This document shows, piece by piece, positions 11,259-22,085 of a stretch of DNA of 64,000 nucleotides (its first letter is position 1; each line of letters starts with the position of its first letter). The notes under the pieces are model-generated. The model worked only from the letters and a program-made list of their open reading frames with translations. It searched no databases and was not told where the DNA came from. The DNA comes from Chloranthus sessilifolius (taxonomy: Eukaryota > Streptophyta > Magnoliopsida > Chloranthales > Chloranthaceae). Made by a program: the position numbers and the translations under genes. Where the stretch lies: positions 67,272,646 through 67,336,645 of the forward strand of contig CM037585.1 of assembly GCA_021018995.1 (NCBI GenBank), read 5' to 3'.

Positions 11259-11843
11259 TCAAGTCCTTAATGAACCTCTGTAAAATCTCGCATGCCTAAG
11301 GAAAGATCTAATTTGTTTGGCTATTTTGGAGGGAAAATTGGCAATGAGGTCAACTTTGGCCTTGTCTACCTCAAGCCCTTCTTTAGAGACTACATGGCCC
11401 AACACAATGCCTTGTGTTACCATGAAGTGGCTCTTTTCCCAGCTTAAGACCAGATTGGTCTCCTCACATCTTTGCAAAACTAGGCTGAGGTGTTGTAGAC
11501 ACTGGCCAAAACTGTCCCCATAGACAGAAAAATCATCCATAAAAATCTCCAAAAACTTGTCAATCATATCAGAGAATATGGCATACATACACCTCTGAAA
11601 AGTGGCTGGTGCATTACAAAGCCCAAAAGGCATCCTTCTGTAAGCAAAGTTGCTAAAAGGACAGGTAAAGGTGGTTTTCTCTTGGTCTTGAGGATGCACA
11701 GGGATTTGGTTGTACCCTGAGTATCCATCAAAAAAATAGTAAAAAGCTTTTCCAGCCAACTTATCCAAAATTTGATCAATGAAGGGGAGAGGGAAGTGGT
11801 CCTTTCGGGTCTTAGAGTTGAGCTTCCTATAATCAATGCACAC
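11259..11843 (-). pseudogene. pol (RT): Athila A reverse transcriptase
   Basis: RNA-dependent DNA polymerase core. It starts in the CIDYRKLNSKTRKDHFPLPFIDQIL motif. Motif A keeps its Asp (YYFFDGYSGYNQI), the FGLCNAPATFQRCM motif follows, and the active site is FMDDFSVYG at about 11530-11550. The C-terminal part (GHVVSKEGLEVDKAK, RSFLRHARFYR) precedes RNase H. The N-terminal segment toward 11962 is frame-broken around 11850-11960. Catalytic residues are intact, unlike Athila B RT. The open part alone is shorter than a full gypsy RT domain. Confidence 0.92.
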
Positions 11844-12429
11844 TCTCTAGCCAGTGGTCTCCCTGGCTGGTCTCAACTCTCGGCCAGCTTTTAATCCTTG
11901 TTATGATTTCTTGGGCACCACTTGGATAGGTGCCACCGCTTAGAATCGTAGATGGGGTAAATCACCTGCATCCAAAGAATTTGTTGATCTCCTTAAGGAC
12001 CACTTCTTGCAGGTGAGGCTTTAACTTCCTCTGCATCTCCCTGGAGGGTAGTGATTCCTCCTCAAGATGAATCCTGTATATGCAGATTGATGCATCTATT
12101 CCTCCCAGATCAGCAATGGTCCAACCAATTGCCTTCTTGTGCTTCCTCAAAACTATTAGTAATTCCTCTTCCTGCTCATTGGTAAGAGAGGAAGAGATGA
12201 TTACAGGAAGCGTATCTCCTTTCTCAAGGAAGGCATATTTTAATGTTTCTGGGAGCTTCTTGAGTTCCATATCAGGGGCTTGTTGGGTGGATGGCAAAAT
12301 TGGTGCATTGGAGGTTGGAGGAAGAGGCAACAATGTAGGTTTCCAACTGGAATGCTGCACTGAGCCCACAGAAGACTTCAATGTGGTCATGTCTTTTGGT
12401 ATCACATCTGGGCTCTCTTCCTCCCCCAT
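11844..12429 (-). pseudogene. pol: Athila A pol linker between protease and reverse transcriptase
   Basis: Open from 12429 to 11962 (155 codons). It encodes the Athila linker with ELKKLPETLKYAFLEKGDTLPVII, the KHKKAIGWTIADLGGI segment that begins the RT region, and HLEEESLPSREMQRKLKPH. Frame is lost at about 11960 before the RT core. It belongs to the same polyprotein as the flanking protease and RT. Confidence 0.85.
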
Positions 12430-12432
12430 GTC

Positions 12433-12974
12433 TCAAATTTTAACTAAATTCTTGACAATGTTGCCCCACTCCAGCAGTGTGGGCAATTCTTCTTCTACAA
12501 TTTCCTTTAGTACATCTACTGCAAAGCTCTCCTCATTGTCCATCTGAGGGTACTTTGCACTGTTGTACACATTCAGCTCAACTTTCATATGTCCGAAAGT
12601 TACCTCCATTACTCCAGACCTGCATTGAATGCATGCATTGGCAGTGGCCAAGAAAGGCCCGCCCAATATAACAGGTATGGGATTTGGGCTATTCTTTGAC
12701 CCATGTCCAAAACTAAGAAGTCAGCAGGGTAGAAAAATTTATCCACCCCCACTAAGACATCCTCAACCATTCCCAGAGGTTTCCTCTCAGATCTATCAGC
12801 CATCATTAGCACAATGGGGGTAGCTTTCACCTCCCCCAAACCTAGCTGCAGATATACACTGTATGGCAACAGGTTAACACTGGCTCCAAGGTCTAAAAGG
12901 GCTTTTCCAATTATATGGTCTCCAATTACGCAGGGAATAGTGGGTGTCCCTGGATCTTGCAACTTCTCAGGCAT
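12433..12974 (-). pseudogene. pol (PR): Athila A aspartic protease region
   Basis: A retropepsin-type protease that cuts the polyprotein. KALLDLGASVNLLPYSVY contains the Athila form of the active site (DLGAS, in place of the DTGA/DSGA of other proteases). It continues MADRSERKPLGMVEDVLVGV and the flap-side FFYPADFLVLDM. A frameshift near 12680-12650 moves the reading to GGPFLATANACIQCRSG and its downstream acidic tail (to 12433). The N-terminal start at 12974 is internal to the gag-pol frame. Confidence 0.9.
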
Positions 12975-14862
12975 TGATATGTTAAATAGAATTCATCATC
13001 GATTGTAAAGAACTTTTGGACACATGACCTCTAGCTTTTCTCTTTGGGTGCAGAGGTCTTTAGAACTTTGCATAGGTGGGACTGTTTAATTGCTTCAGCG
13101 GGCAAATTGATTTTCACCCGCCTGAAAGTCTCCATCATTTCCTCCATCCGGGAATTCCCTTTATCAAAAGGGACATGACCATCCAAAGCTTGAGGAAATG
13201 GCAGCTGAGGTACTACCGGTCCCTCAACTGCTAGCCCATGACTATACTTCTGTTTTTTTCTTTTTTCATGTTTTTCCTCCTGCTGAGGCTCAACTACAGC
13301 CTCTTTATTTTTCTCCTGCTGCAGGGTGGCAGGCAATTCTTGGCTTTGTGTTCCAACAACATCTCTATCACAATCATTTACATCATCTGTGGAAATGACC
13401 TCTGCTGGTCTGTTACCCACCTCGTTGTCTATCAGCCTGCCAGACCTTAGGGTAGTAACAGCATTGGTTCCCTCAAAACTTGAGGAAGCTTCTTCGATTA
13501 AAAACACTGACCCTTGGGGTTAGCAACTGGCTGGCAGGGCAACCTCCCTTCATCTCTCCTAGCCAAGGCATTTGAAATTTGGCTTATCTGTTCTTCCATT
13601 TTCTGGAGGCTTTGACCATGAAAGTCCATAATCTGAGCCAAGGATCCCAGGTTTTGCAATGAAGTCGAGACCTGGTCCTCGAAGGAAGCATTTCTTAGCT
13701 GAGAATGGGGTATGACCAACTGATTTTGTTGCAGATGGGGCTGTTGATGGTGCTGGAAGTTAGACCTAGGGGCATACCCTTGATTGAACTGCTGCTGTGG
13801 CCTTTGAGGTAAAGCCAACATCTACTAGGGCTGCATATAATTGTCTTGCCTCCACCTCAGATTTGGGTGGTCTCTCCATTGGTAACCAGCATTTTGGTGC
13901 TGGTAACCATATGGCTGTCTGTTGTAGCCTCCAGATTGTTGCTAGCCAAAAGATTACGCAGCAGCAGCATGCTCCAATACCAATTCAGGATATTGCCCTA
14001 CAGATGGACATTCCTCCATTGTGTGCTGTGGGACTGCATATCGGACATGCCTCCACCACATGAGCAGCCCTTCCGGTTACATCACGGTCGATTTGTCAAA
14101 CTTCATAGAGAGGTTTGCCATCTGCACTGCAGTCATTGTTCCAGACACCTCACAAACTTTTCCTCTTGTCAATGCAGCAGGCCCCACTTTTGACACAGAC
14201 TCCTGACTAGTTCTTTCCAAGGATAGCTTTTGAAAAGCATTTTCACTAATCACCTCAAACAATTCCCATGCCTCATTAGTAGTTTTGTGCATGTAAGTGC
14301 CACCACAAGAGGTATCAACCATATCTCTACTTTTTTCATCAATCCCATTGTAGAAGCTTTGAACAAGCTGCCAGTCTGGGATCTTGTGGTGGGGACATTG
14401 TTTGAGCATTTCCTTAAACCTATCCTGTGCTTGATTAAAATCCTCAGTTGGGGCTTGGGCAAGAGCAAGAATTGCCTTCCTCAACTGGCTAGTTTTGGTC
14501 TCAGGGAAGAACTTGGTCAGGAACTTGGTCTGCAGGTCTTTCCATTAAGCAATGCTATTGTTGGGAAGAGTGGTCAACCAGGTTCTGGCCCTATCCTTCA
14601 GAGAGAAGGGAAAGAGTCCAGCCTAGTAGCCTCGTGTCCCAAACCAAGTGATATTAAAAGTGGTGCACAAGGGCAAGAACTGGTCAATATGCTTTTAAGG
14701 GTCCTCCTTGCTAAGCCCATGGAAAGACTAAGATGACATCTGGATGATTGAAGTTTTTATTTCATAATTCCCCTGAACATTAGGGAATTGAATGCTAAAA
14801 GGGGAGTTATAGTCATCCGAAGCATTCAACTCCTTGAGAGTTCTGGGTTATTCCTCACCCAT
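12975..14862 (-). pseudogene. gag: Athila A gag with linker, unit 2 copy
   Basis: The ATG at 14862 opens MGEE and is followed at once by an in-frame stop. The Gag core lies at 14077-14484: LAQAPTEDF, KQCPHHKIPDWQLVQSFYNGID and CGGTYMHKTTNEAWELFEVI. The glutamine-rich linker is at 13498-13821 (SFEDQVSTSLQNLGSLAQ) and the TLRSGRLIDNE to MEEMMETFRRVKINLP segment at 13031-13507. Frames change between these parts and no single frame spans them. This is the better of the two A copies. The zinc knuckle is hard to read near 14030-14060 because the sequence is damaged at CTG/CAG sites. Confidence 0.88.
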
Positions 14863-15226
14863 ATTTGTTGTCACAGATTCACTTGGGGGCTCTCCTGTGG
14901 TGTGCCTGTCTCTTCTAAGTCTCCTTCCCCTTTCTAACTCTGGGTTAAGAGGCTCTAAAGTCGAGTTGAGGGATCTCCTCCCTAGCATACAAGCACACCA
15001 ACAGCGAGGAGAGCTTCTTGCAGGCACATTGCAAATAACTTTACAATTAACAAATTTATCTAACTTATTTATAGCTATTCAAAGAATACATTTACAACTA
15101 TCCTAGAATCTAGAGTATTTTCAAGAAAGATAGACAGCATTTTAAAAGTTAGAGAGTTTGCAAATAGAGGTAGCTAAGCTCCAATTGCAGTCCAACTGTC
15201 GTTCACTGCTGCTTTCTAGATCTGTA

Positions 15227-15230
<4 letters not shown>

Positions 15231-15267
<37 letters not shown>
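15231..15267. repeat. (TA)n microsatellite in the Athila A leader
   Basis: About 37 bp of alternating TA. The unit 1 copy at 2288-2309 is clearly shorter, one of the few length differences between units that is not at a CAG/CTG site. Confidence 0.9.
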
Positions 15268-15270
<3 letters not shown>

Positions 15271-15355
15271 CAAATACATCAGCAGTATCAATTATTCTTA
15301 ACTACCAAAGAATAATAAAAGTACAAAAACTTAGGGTCTACAAGTAGATCAAAAA

Positions 15356-15373
15356 TCCCCGGCAACGGCGCCA
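15356..15373 (-). other. Primer-binding site of Athila A (Asp-tRNA type)
   Basis: Plus strand TCCCCGGCAACGGCGCCA equals, from memory of plant tRNA-Asp, its 3' end, so the element strand is complementary to it. It starts six bases inside the LTR border at 15380. This primer is characteristic of Athila elements. It primes minus-strand DNA synthesis. Confidence 0.9.
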
Positions 15374-15379
15374 AAAACT

Positions 15380-17962
15380 CGTTGCTACCCTAGCTGTGCT
15401 TTCTTTCTTTATTTGTGGTAAAAGAAATTTAAAATTAAAATAAAACTGGGGATGAAATCAGCCCAATTGAGAAGTCCTAGACCTGCAAGATACAAGGTCC
15501 TTTGTGGCAAGTTTTGATAAGTAAGAGTTTGTCCCACAGGGAAAGATGATCTACAGCTCCAAGGGAGCCATCTCTAGTAGTCTCTCCAGATCTGACTACA
15601 GATCTGGCAGTCCTTAAGGGAAGGGAGTTTAAGGTCACTTAGTTTATAGATCCTAAGGTAGCCTAATGTCTAAACTACAGAAAGGGTTGAGAAGATGGAT
15701 GGAGTGTGGAAAATAAATAAAAAAGGGTGAGAAGTATGCTATTGAGCCTAGATCATAGGATTTTTGTAACTCAGATTCAGATATGATGTTATACAAATCC
15801 TGTCCAATGGCTACGTTATCACCACTGATAAGAAAGAATCCAACCCATCTCTGTGACATGATTCAATCCCTTAAGGTTATAACTTGTCCACTCAAATGGT
15901 CACAGACTATCCCATAGGGGAACCATAATCCAGAGATGGGTCAAAACAAGTTAATCATTGTAGGCACTATTTCATCTAGGCTACCAGAATCCATAGGGAG
16001 CCTCAACCTCTAAATCTCTATGTGTAGGGCTAAGGCTGTATAGGACCATGATAGCCCAGACACATACACCCAGCAAGAGATTGAGTACAACCTTCGATCT
16101 AGCTGTCCATTGCTTGAGTGAGGCTACAATGGTCCAGTCACAAGCCTACAATCTCTATAACCAGATTAGATCTAACATTTGATAGCAGATATAAACAAAT
16201 ATAGGGGAGTCTGCCTCTGTACAATCTCCCACCAGGCTAATACAAGCTCAGGAGCTAAGAAGAAGGATCCATCTTGGATCGGTGGATTAGAATCACCCTA
16301 AGGCTATAACCTGCCCACTTGAATGTTCACAGACTATCCCATAGGCTATCCTCCTCACGCAGCTCAAGACAAAACAAGAATATCGCTGTCACCACCATAG
16401 TCACAAGGCTACCAGCTCAAGCTTCCATGAGGATTTTAGATCTAGTGGGTCCTGTGGTGGGGCTAAGGCTGTATAGGACCATGATAGCCCAGACACACAG
16501 GTCACTTGGATCTTAGTAGCCCTTATAATCAGTCCTCCATTGCTTTGAATCACTGCCAAAGCAATGGCGGATCACAAGGCAATAGCCTTGCATAGAGCAT
16601 CTCACATTCAAACATAAATCCCATAATGTAAAAATCCTATTACAGAACTTCCATTAAACTAGTTCAAAATGCATACAAAGACATAGCCACCAAGTGTTGA
16701 ACTATGGAAAGAAGGAAAAAGAAAAAGAAAACTACTTACAACTACAAAAGAAAAGAAAAACGATCTCAGATCAAATCTCCAAGAGATGAGATGTGTTCCA
16801 AGATCTGTTTCGAGATATCTAAATGTAAGCTAAGTATGGGTTTATATAGCAGTGGTGTGGCGGCGCATTAGGGTTAGGAAACCCTAATTTTAACGATGCC
16901 ACATGGCCTAATAGTGATCCTTGGATGCCTCAAGGAGCATGCACGGAGATTTAAGCGTGGGAGTGCATGCCCTAATCATTGGAAATTTCCAGAATGTCCT
17001 CTGCTGAAGTGATGGAAGTTGGAGTTCAGAGCTTTGCTAGGTAGCTATTGTTTCCCAGACTTGTCTCATGGTAGCTCTTGCTCTTCGCGAGGATGGTTTG
17101 ACATTGAAGCTTCAACCATCGCGAGGTTGCCTTGGTTTGCTCTTCAGGCAGTCACGCTGTAGAGAATTGCGCTCTCGCTGGATTGGGCTCGCGAGGTTGA
17201 GTTGACATCAAAGCCTCAGATGTCGCGGGGTTGGAGTTCAAGCAGTTGCGAGGTAGCTGTGCATTCACTGGGTTGATCTTCGTGAGGATGGATTTGAATA
17301 GCGTGAGAACTGTGCGAACACTTTTCTTTAATGGACTTCGCCAGTTTCCTCGCGAGGTTTTAATGAGTTCTGAATTGCGCGAGGTTCCATGTCTTAAGTG
17401 ATCTTCGCGAGGATGGCTCTATCTTCGCGAGGATGCTTTCTTCTTGAATAGCGCAAGAACTGCGTGAGGAGTTCTCTTCTGATATTTGCATCCATGACAA
17501 AACAACAAGCCAAGAGTCTTCAAGCTCTCTCTCTCCCGCCTGAGCGGATTTATGAGGTTGAGAGTGGTCTGCTTTGAATTGTGTGAGATTGTGTGATGTG
17601 TTCTACTCTTGAGCTTCACGGGAGCTGCACGAGTTTGTGCTTCTGAAGCTCTTCAGTCACTCAACTGTGCGAGAGGTTGTTGTAAAGTCTTGGGAAGCTC
17701 AGTTGGACTGCGCGAGGCATATTTCTCCTGAATCCTCTAAAGCTTGTGTCAGCTGCGCGAGGCTCATTTTAGGTCTGGATTCAGGGTCCATCCTTCTAAG
17801 AGACTTCTGGTGCCAAAACAGGCTCGTTAACAGGATTCCTGGTCTTATTTCACTGCTGATTATTACCTACATAAAACACTTAATAAGAACTTATTAGATG
17901 GCTAAGGGTCTAATCAAAGGTTAAGTTAAGGGGTGAAAAGTGGTACTTTTCAGGTCTTAACA
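15380..17962 (-). repeat. LTR of Athila A, unit 2 (2,583 bp)
   Basis: Collinear with 2412-4966. It starts CGTTGCTACC on plus, a T-to-C change from the expected TG terminus, and ends GTCTTAACA. It acts as 5' LTR for the primer site and gag at lower coordinates and as 3' LTR for the integrase above. U3 carries the CGCGAGG array with two 22-bp tandem units at about 17402-17438. TATA box at 16841-16849. Confidence 0.9.
16841..16849 (-). promoter_or_regulatory. TATA box of the Athila A LTR, unit 2
   Basis: TTTATATAG on plus (CTATATAAA on the element strand), identical to 3829-3837 and at the matching place in the LTR. Confidence 0.6.
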
Positions 17963-18900
17963 GGGGCCATTACAAACTCTACTTTTAAAGATGAAAACGG
18001 GGAACTGAGATCTAAGTGCTTACCTTAAAATTGTAGGGTTTTGTTCGATCTGATGCACAGTGCACCACAAGGTCTCTGAGAAGAGGGCAACTGATGGGGA
18101 TGATGTTAGGAACAAATCTGTAAATTCCTGATGTGAATGATGGGTTGTAGGATGGACACTGGAGGAGAGAGGGAGAAGAGCGCCAGAAGATATGGTTTCA
18201 CTGGATGGAGAAGGAAGAGAGTATCGAAAGGGAGAAAAGGGCGGGGTTAAAATACTTGTCTCTAAGCTTTGCGCGCTTTGGAAATATTTGACCGCAGGAT
18301 TGGAAATGAAACCTAGCAAAGGTGTAATTGCAACTTGGATTACGCGAGAGTCTCCTAGGTTTACCTTGGAGTGCGCGACAGGTTGTGAAGAATTCTATGT
18401 GAATTGCACGAGAGGCTCCCAGGCCTCCTTTTGGATTGCGCGAGAGGCTCTGAGGTTCACTTTGAATCTCGTGACAGCCTTTTGAATCTCGTGACAACTA
18501 ATGAATTCTATTTAAATTACACGAGAGGCTCCTAGGCCTCCTTTTGGACTACGCGACAGCAAAGTATTAAACAGAGAGCATGTGCTCTTCAATCTGCCAT
18601 TTTAATTTGTGTTGTGGCTGGACCTAGGCATAACTCACCACCAGGGGTATCCCCAGACACATTAAAATCAAACATTCAAGCATAGACAACAAAAATCATC
18701 ATCCAACATCATGCATTCATGCAAAAACCATCAATTCAAGAGCAATAATCATCAAACCAAGCATAAAGAGAAACTGAGACAGACGGATCACGAGACCCAA
18801 GGGAGGCTACTAAAATTTCCTCTAAAATTTGAACAAAAGAAAGTAATACAAATCTAACAAAACCAAAGTACATATGATACAATATTGACACACCTGTAGA
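17963..18900 (-). other. Athila A spacer between integrase and LTR, unit 2
   Basis: Same content as 4967-5905: CGCGAGA-type diverged repeats at about 18340-18560 and no coding sequence. The third ORF of Athila B is absent. Confidence 0.6.
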
Positions 18901-20326
18901 TCAGTTTAATGAAGGGTCCCCTTGAAAGTGAATGGTGTCCATAGGTTTAGCAGGTTTTTCTAAAGAAGACTTAAGCCTCTGGCCATTCACTTTCAAGGTT
19001 TTCCCAGAGTTGGGATCCTTGATTTCCACAGCACCAGATGGGGCAACATTCATGAGAATATAGGGACCTTCCCATCTGGATTTCAGTTTGCTAGAAAAAA
19101 AATTAAGTTTGGAGTTAAACAACCAAACCTTATCACTAGCCATGAAGCTCTTTCTTAACAAATCCTTGTCAAAGAAAGCCTTGGACCTTTCCTTGTAGAT
19201 CCAGGCATTAGCATATGCATCCATCCTCAGCTCTTCTAGTTCTGACAGTTGCAGCAACTTGTGATGACTAGCAGAAGTTAGGTCTAGAGTAAAAATTTTT
19301 ATGGCCCAATAGGCCCTGTGTTCTAACTCTACTGGGAGATGGTAAGCCTTGCCATAAACCAGTCTAAATGGGGACATCCCAATGGGCGTCTTATAGGCAG
19401 TCCTATATGCCCATAATGCATCATTTAGCTTGTCGGCCCAGTCCTTTCTGTCAGTCCTCACTGTCTTCTCAAGGATGTGCTTGATCTCCCTATATGAAAT
19501 TTCAACTTGCCCACTGGTTTGTGGGTGGAAGGGAGTAGCAATCCTATGGGCGATAGAATATTTCTTAAGCAAGCTCTCGAAATTTCTGTTGTAGAAATCG
19601 CTACCCCCATCACTGATAATGGCTCTAGGGGTGTGAAATCTTGAGAAGATATTCTGCTTTAGAAACTTGAGGACAACCTGATTATCATTGGTTCTTGTGG
19701 CACTAGCTTCTACCCATTTTGAAACATAATCCACTGCCACTAAGATGAAATGATAACCATTAGAAGGAGAAAAGGGGCGCATAAAGTCAATACCTTAGAC
19801 ATCAAACAGTTCCACAACAAGGATGAGTTGCAAAGGCATTGAGTTTCTTTTGGACAGCCCTCCTAATTTCTAACATCTCTCACATGTCCTGCAGTGTGTG
19901 TTGGCATCTCTGAATAAAGAAGGCCAATAGAACCCACACTGCAAGATTTTGTCAGCTATTTTTCTTCCACTAAAGTGGCCCCCACAGGCATTTTCATGGC
20001 ACATGGCCAGAATATTGGAGTCATCACTTTCTGGAACACATTTTTGGATGATTTGGTCTGCACAGTACTTGTATAAAAAAGGTTCCTCCCAGAAAAAGAA
20101 CTTGACCTGTGAGAAAAATAGGTCTTTGTCCATTTTAGTCCAATGGGCAAGAATCTTGCCTATAAGTAGATAATTTATAATGTGTGCATACCAAGGAACC
20201 AAGGATTGGATGGCAAATAATTGCTCATCCTGGAAAACATCAGTTGCAAGGTCATTAACACATTTATCCAATACAATTCTGTACAAGTGGTCAGCCACCA
20301 CATTTTCTAAACCCTTTTCTACACCC
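18901..20326 (-). pseudogene. pol (IN): Athila A integrase, better copy (unit 2)
   Basis: Part 1, 19870-20301, has PDEQ-like [11 protein letters not shown] and the zinc-binding domain (CHENACGGHFSG, then CRTCERC, an H-H-C-C arrangement). Part 2, 18901-19782, is an open 293-codon stretch: [21 protein letters not shown] (second catalytic Asp), [17 protein letters not shown] (catalytic Glu), [21 protein letters not shown] and the C-terminal RWEGPY and VNGQRLK motifs. The first catalytic Asp (GIDFM) lies just upstream of the ATG at 19782, after an in-frame TAA at about 19797. The region 19783-19869 is frame-shifted. The D,D,E triad is thus present but split by a stop. Confidence 0.92.
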
Positions 20327-20386
20327 TAAGGGTCTAATCAAAGGCTAAGTTAAGGGGTGAAAAGTGGTACTTTTCAGGTCTTAACA
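20327..20386 (-). repeat. 60-bp tip of an Athila A LTR fused to pol, unit 2
   Basis: Same as 7316-7375: TAAGGGTC to TCTTAACA attached to the truncated pol at ACACCC. It marks the outer 5' border of an Athila A copy that suffered a large internal deletion before the tandem duplication, since both units share the breakpoint. Confidence 0.85.
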
Positions 20387-20479
20387 CTCAGCTGCGCGAG
20401 AACGATCCTTTCCTCATCACTTATTGGTCTTCGCGAGGATCCCCGGCTTACATTTACCTCTTTAAATACCATGCCTCTC
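20387..20479. other. Flanking fragment between LTR tip and Tat LTR, unit 2
   Basis: About 93 bp with CTGCGCGAGAACG and CTTCGCGAGGATCC, Athila-U3-like. The five bases before the Tat LTR are CTCTC; the partner target duplication cannot be found because the other Tat end is shared or lost. Confidence 0.4.
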
Positions 20480-22072
20480 TGTGCGACTGTGGATCCTCTC
20501 GAGCCCGTCGCGGCGATGCGCTCGCCTTTAATAAAATGTAGAGTCGCCACCCAGAGCTTTTGGTGACCCGGGAAACCTTCAAATCGATATTTTGAGCACC
20601 GAAGTGCTAAATATGACTCTGATTTACCGCTCTTTGCCAAAGGCTCTAGGGTAGGGGCTTCGGTTATCGATCGGGAAGGGTTTAGGCACCCGATCAACCC
20701 GCAAGCGTAGCGGTCTCTATCTAAGGCCAAAATAAAAATAAAAAGGGCGGAGCTTCCCCTTGCCCGAAGGCAATACGGTCCTATCAAGCTTTGAGCCAAA
20801 CCAAAATTTCAGCGGCGTAACGGCTTGAGTCCTTGGACGGAGGAGACACCAAGAAGGTAGAGGAAGAGAGGAGTGAGCCGGAGCTCACGGGGCCCTTGTT
20901 GCACCGTGGAAGATCTTCACTTTGGTGTTCTTCCTATGGCTTAAATGGTTTGAAAATGGGTTCTAATGCTAGGATTCAATAAAATAGGAAGTGTAGGGTA
21001 AGGCCAAAGGCTAGACTTTAGCTAAAGGGAGGGATCTAATGGTTGAAATGGATTGGAAAAGATGAACTAAGCTTGCAGGAATTCTGGAAAATGAGTGCAT
21101 TTTCTCTCACTAGGGTTCTCTCTTGAGCTCCAAATCTTTAACCTCCAATTTTTTCTACCTTAAGGAAGAGGGGGGCCTCTCTATTTATAGAAAAAGGGAG
21201 GGTTAGGGGCTTACTTAAGAGCTAATTGGTTTAGCCATTAGGTAATCCCCCATCTAAGGTTTTCTAGGCTTTCAAGGTCCTAAGGTTTTGGGAGATTGAT
21301 TTTAATGGCGGATGATGGGGTGAGACCATGGGTGACTTAAGGGTTGCCAATAAGCTCAAAGGGGGTGCAACCGACCTCAAGACACCCACCCCAACAAAGG
21401 GGTTGGTCAAAGGGTCAAACTAGATGAAGGAAATTCGAGTCATTGATGAGAGTTACTATAGCTAAGCTGGGCGTATATATTATATACGCCCAGTTTAGGA
21501 ACAGTAAATTTCATCAAAAACAGGGGAGCCCTGAGAAGATGAAGTCCGTGGTGGGTCCCACCTATACTGGGTATATATATTATATACGCCCGGCCAAATT
21601 TTCCCCAAAATAGGCGGGTGTATATAATATATACGCCTGACTAATCTGGGGTAAAAATGGCTGGGCGTATGTAATATCTACGCCTGAGTAAAAGTCCTAT
21701 GATTTTATGTGAAACTTCAATCGGCCATAACTTTTGAACCGTAGCTCCAAATTGGGTGATTTTTGGCTTATTGGAAAGCTAGAGAAGTCCTCTTCCCAAT
21801 GATATATGGCGCATCCTTGGTAATGGTCTGTGTGAAATTCTGTAGCTCTCCTCCCATCAACCACCAGAAGGGTTTAAGTTAGGTCTGGGAAGGGATTCTA
21901 GGGTGTAGGGGTGACTTCTAAGCATTGGGGGAATGGCTCTAAAGGTCTTAGGGTGATTCCTACTGGTCTAGGTAGGTTCCTAAGGGTTCAGGGGGTGCCA
22001 TCAGAAGCACAGGGGTACATCTCTCTCGAAGTACAGATTGATCGGGCCTTGGGCCGAATTTGGGTGTCTACA
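20480..22072 (-). repeat. 3' LTR of Tat element D1 (1,593 bp)
   Basis: Plus strand TGTGCGACTG to GGGTGTCTACA. On the element strand it starts TGTAGACACCC, with TG/CA termini. It is followed on the high side by the polypurine tract, which marks it as a 3' LTR. TATA box at 21181-21190; U3 palindromes at 21469-21491, 21569-21591, 21612-21638 and 21662-21685. Confidence 0.93.
21181..21190 (-). promoter_or_regulatory. TATA box of the D1 3' LTR
   Basis: CTATAAATAG on the element strand, the same as in the other two Tat LTRs. It lies ~890 bp inside the LTR from the U3 end. Confidence 0.7.
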
Positions 22073-22085
22073 GATGCCCCTCTTT
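22073..22085 (-). other. Polypurine tract of Tat element D1
   Basis: AAAGAGGGGCATC on the element strand immediately abuts the LTR start TGTAGACACCC. It is the Tat/Ogre-type primer for plus-strand DNA synthesis. The unit 1 copy at 9047 has lost a base; D2 has lost this tract altogether. Confidence 0.88.

Noticed and set aside
15356-15373. Possible tRNA-Asp gene fragment
   Set aside because: Only the last 18 bases of the tRNA are present, at the exact place of a primer-binding site next to an LTR.
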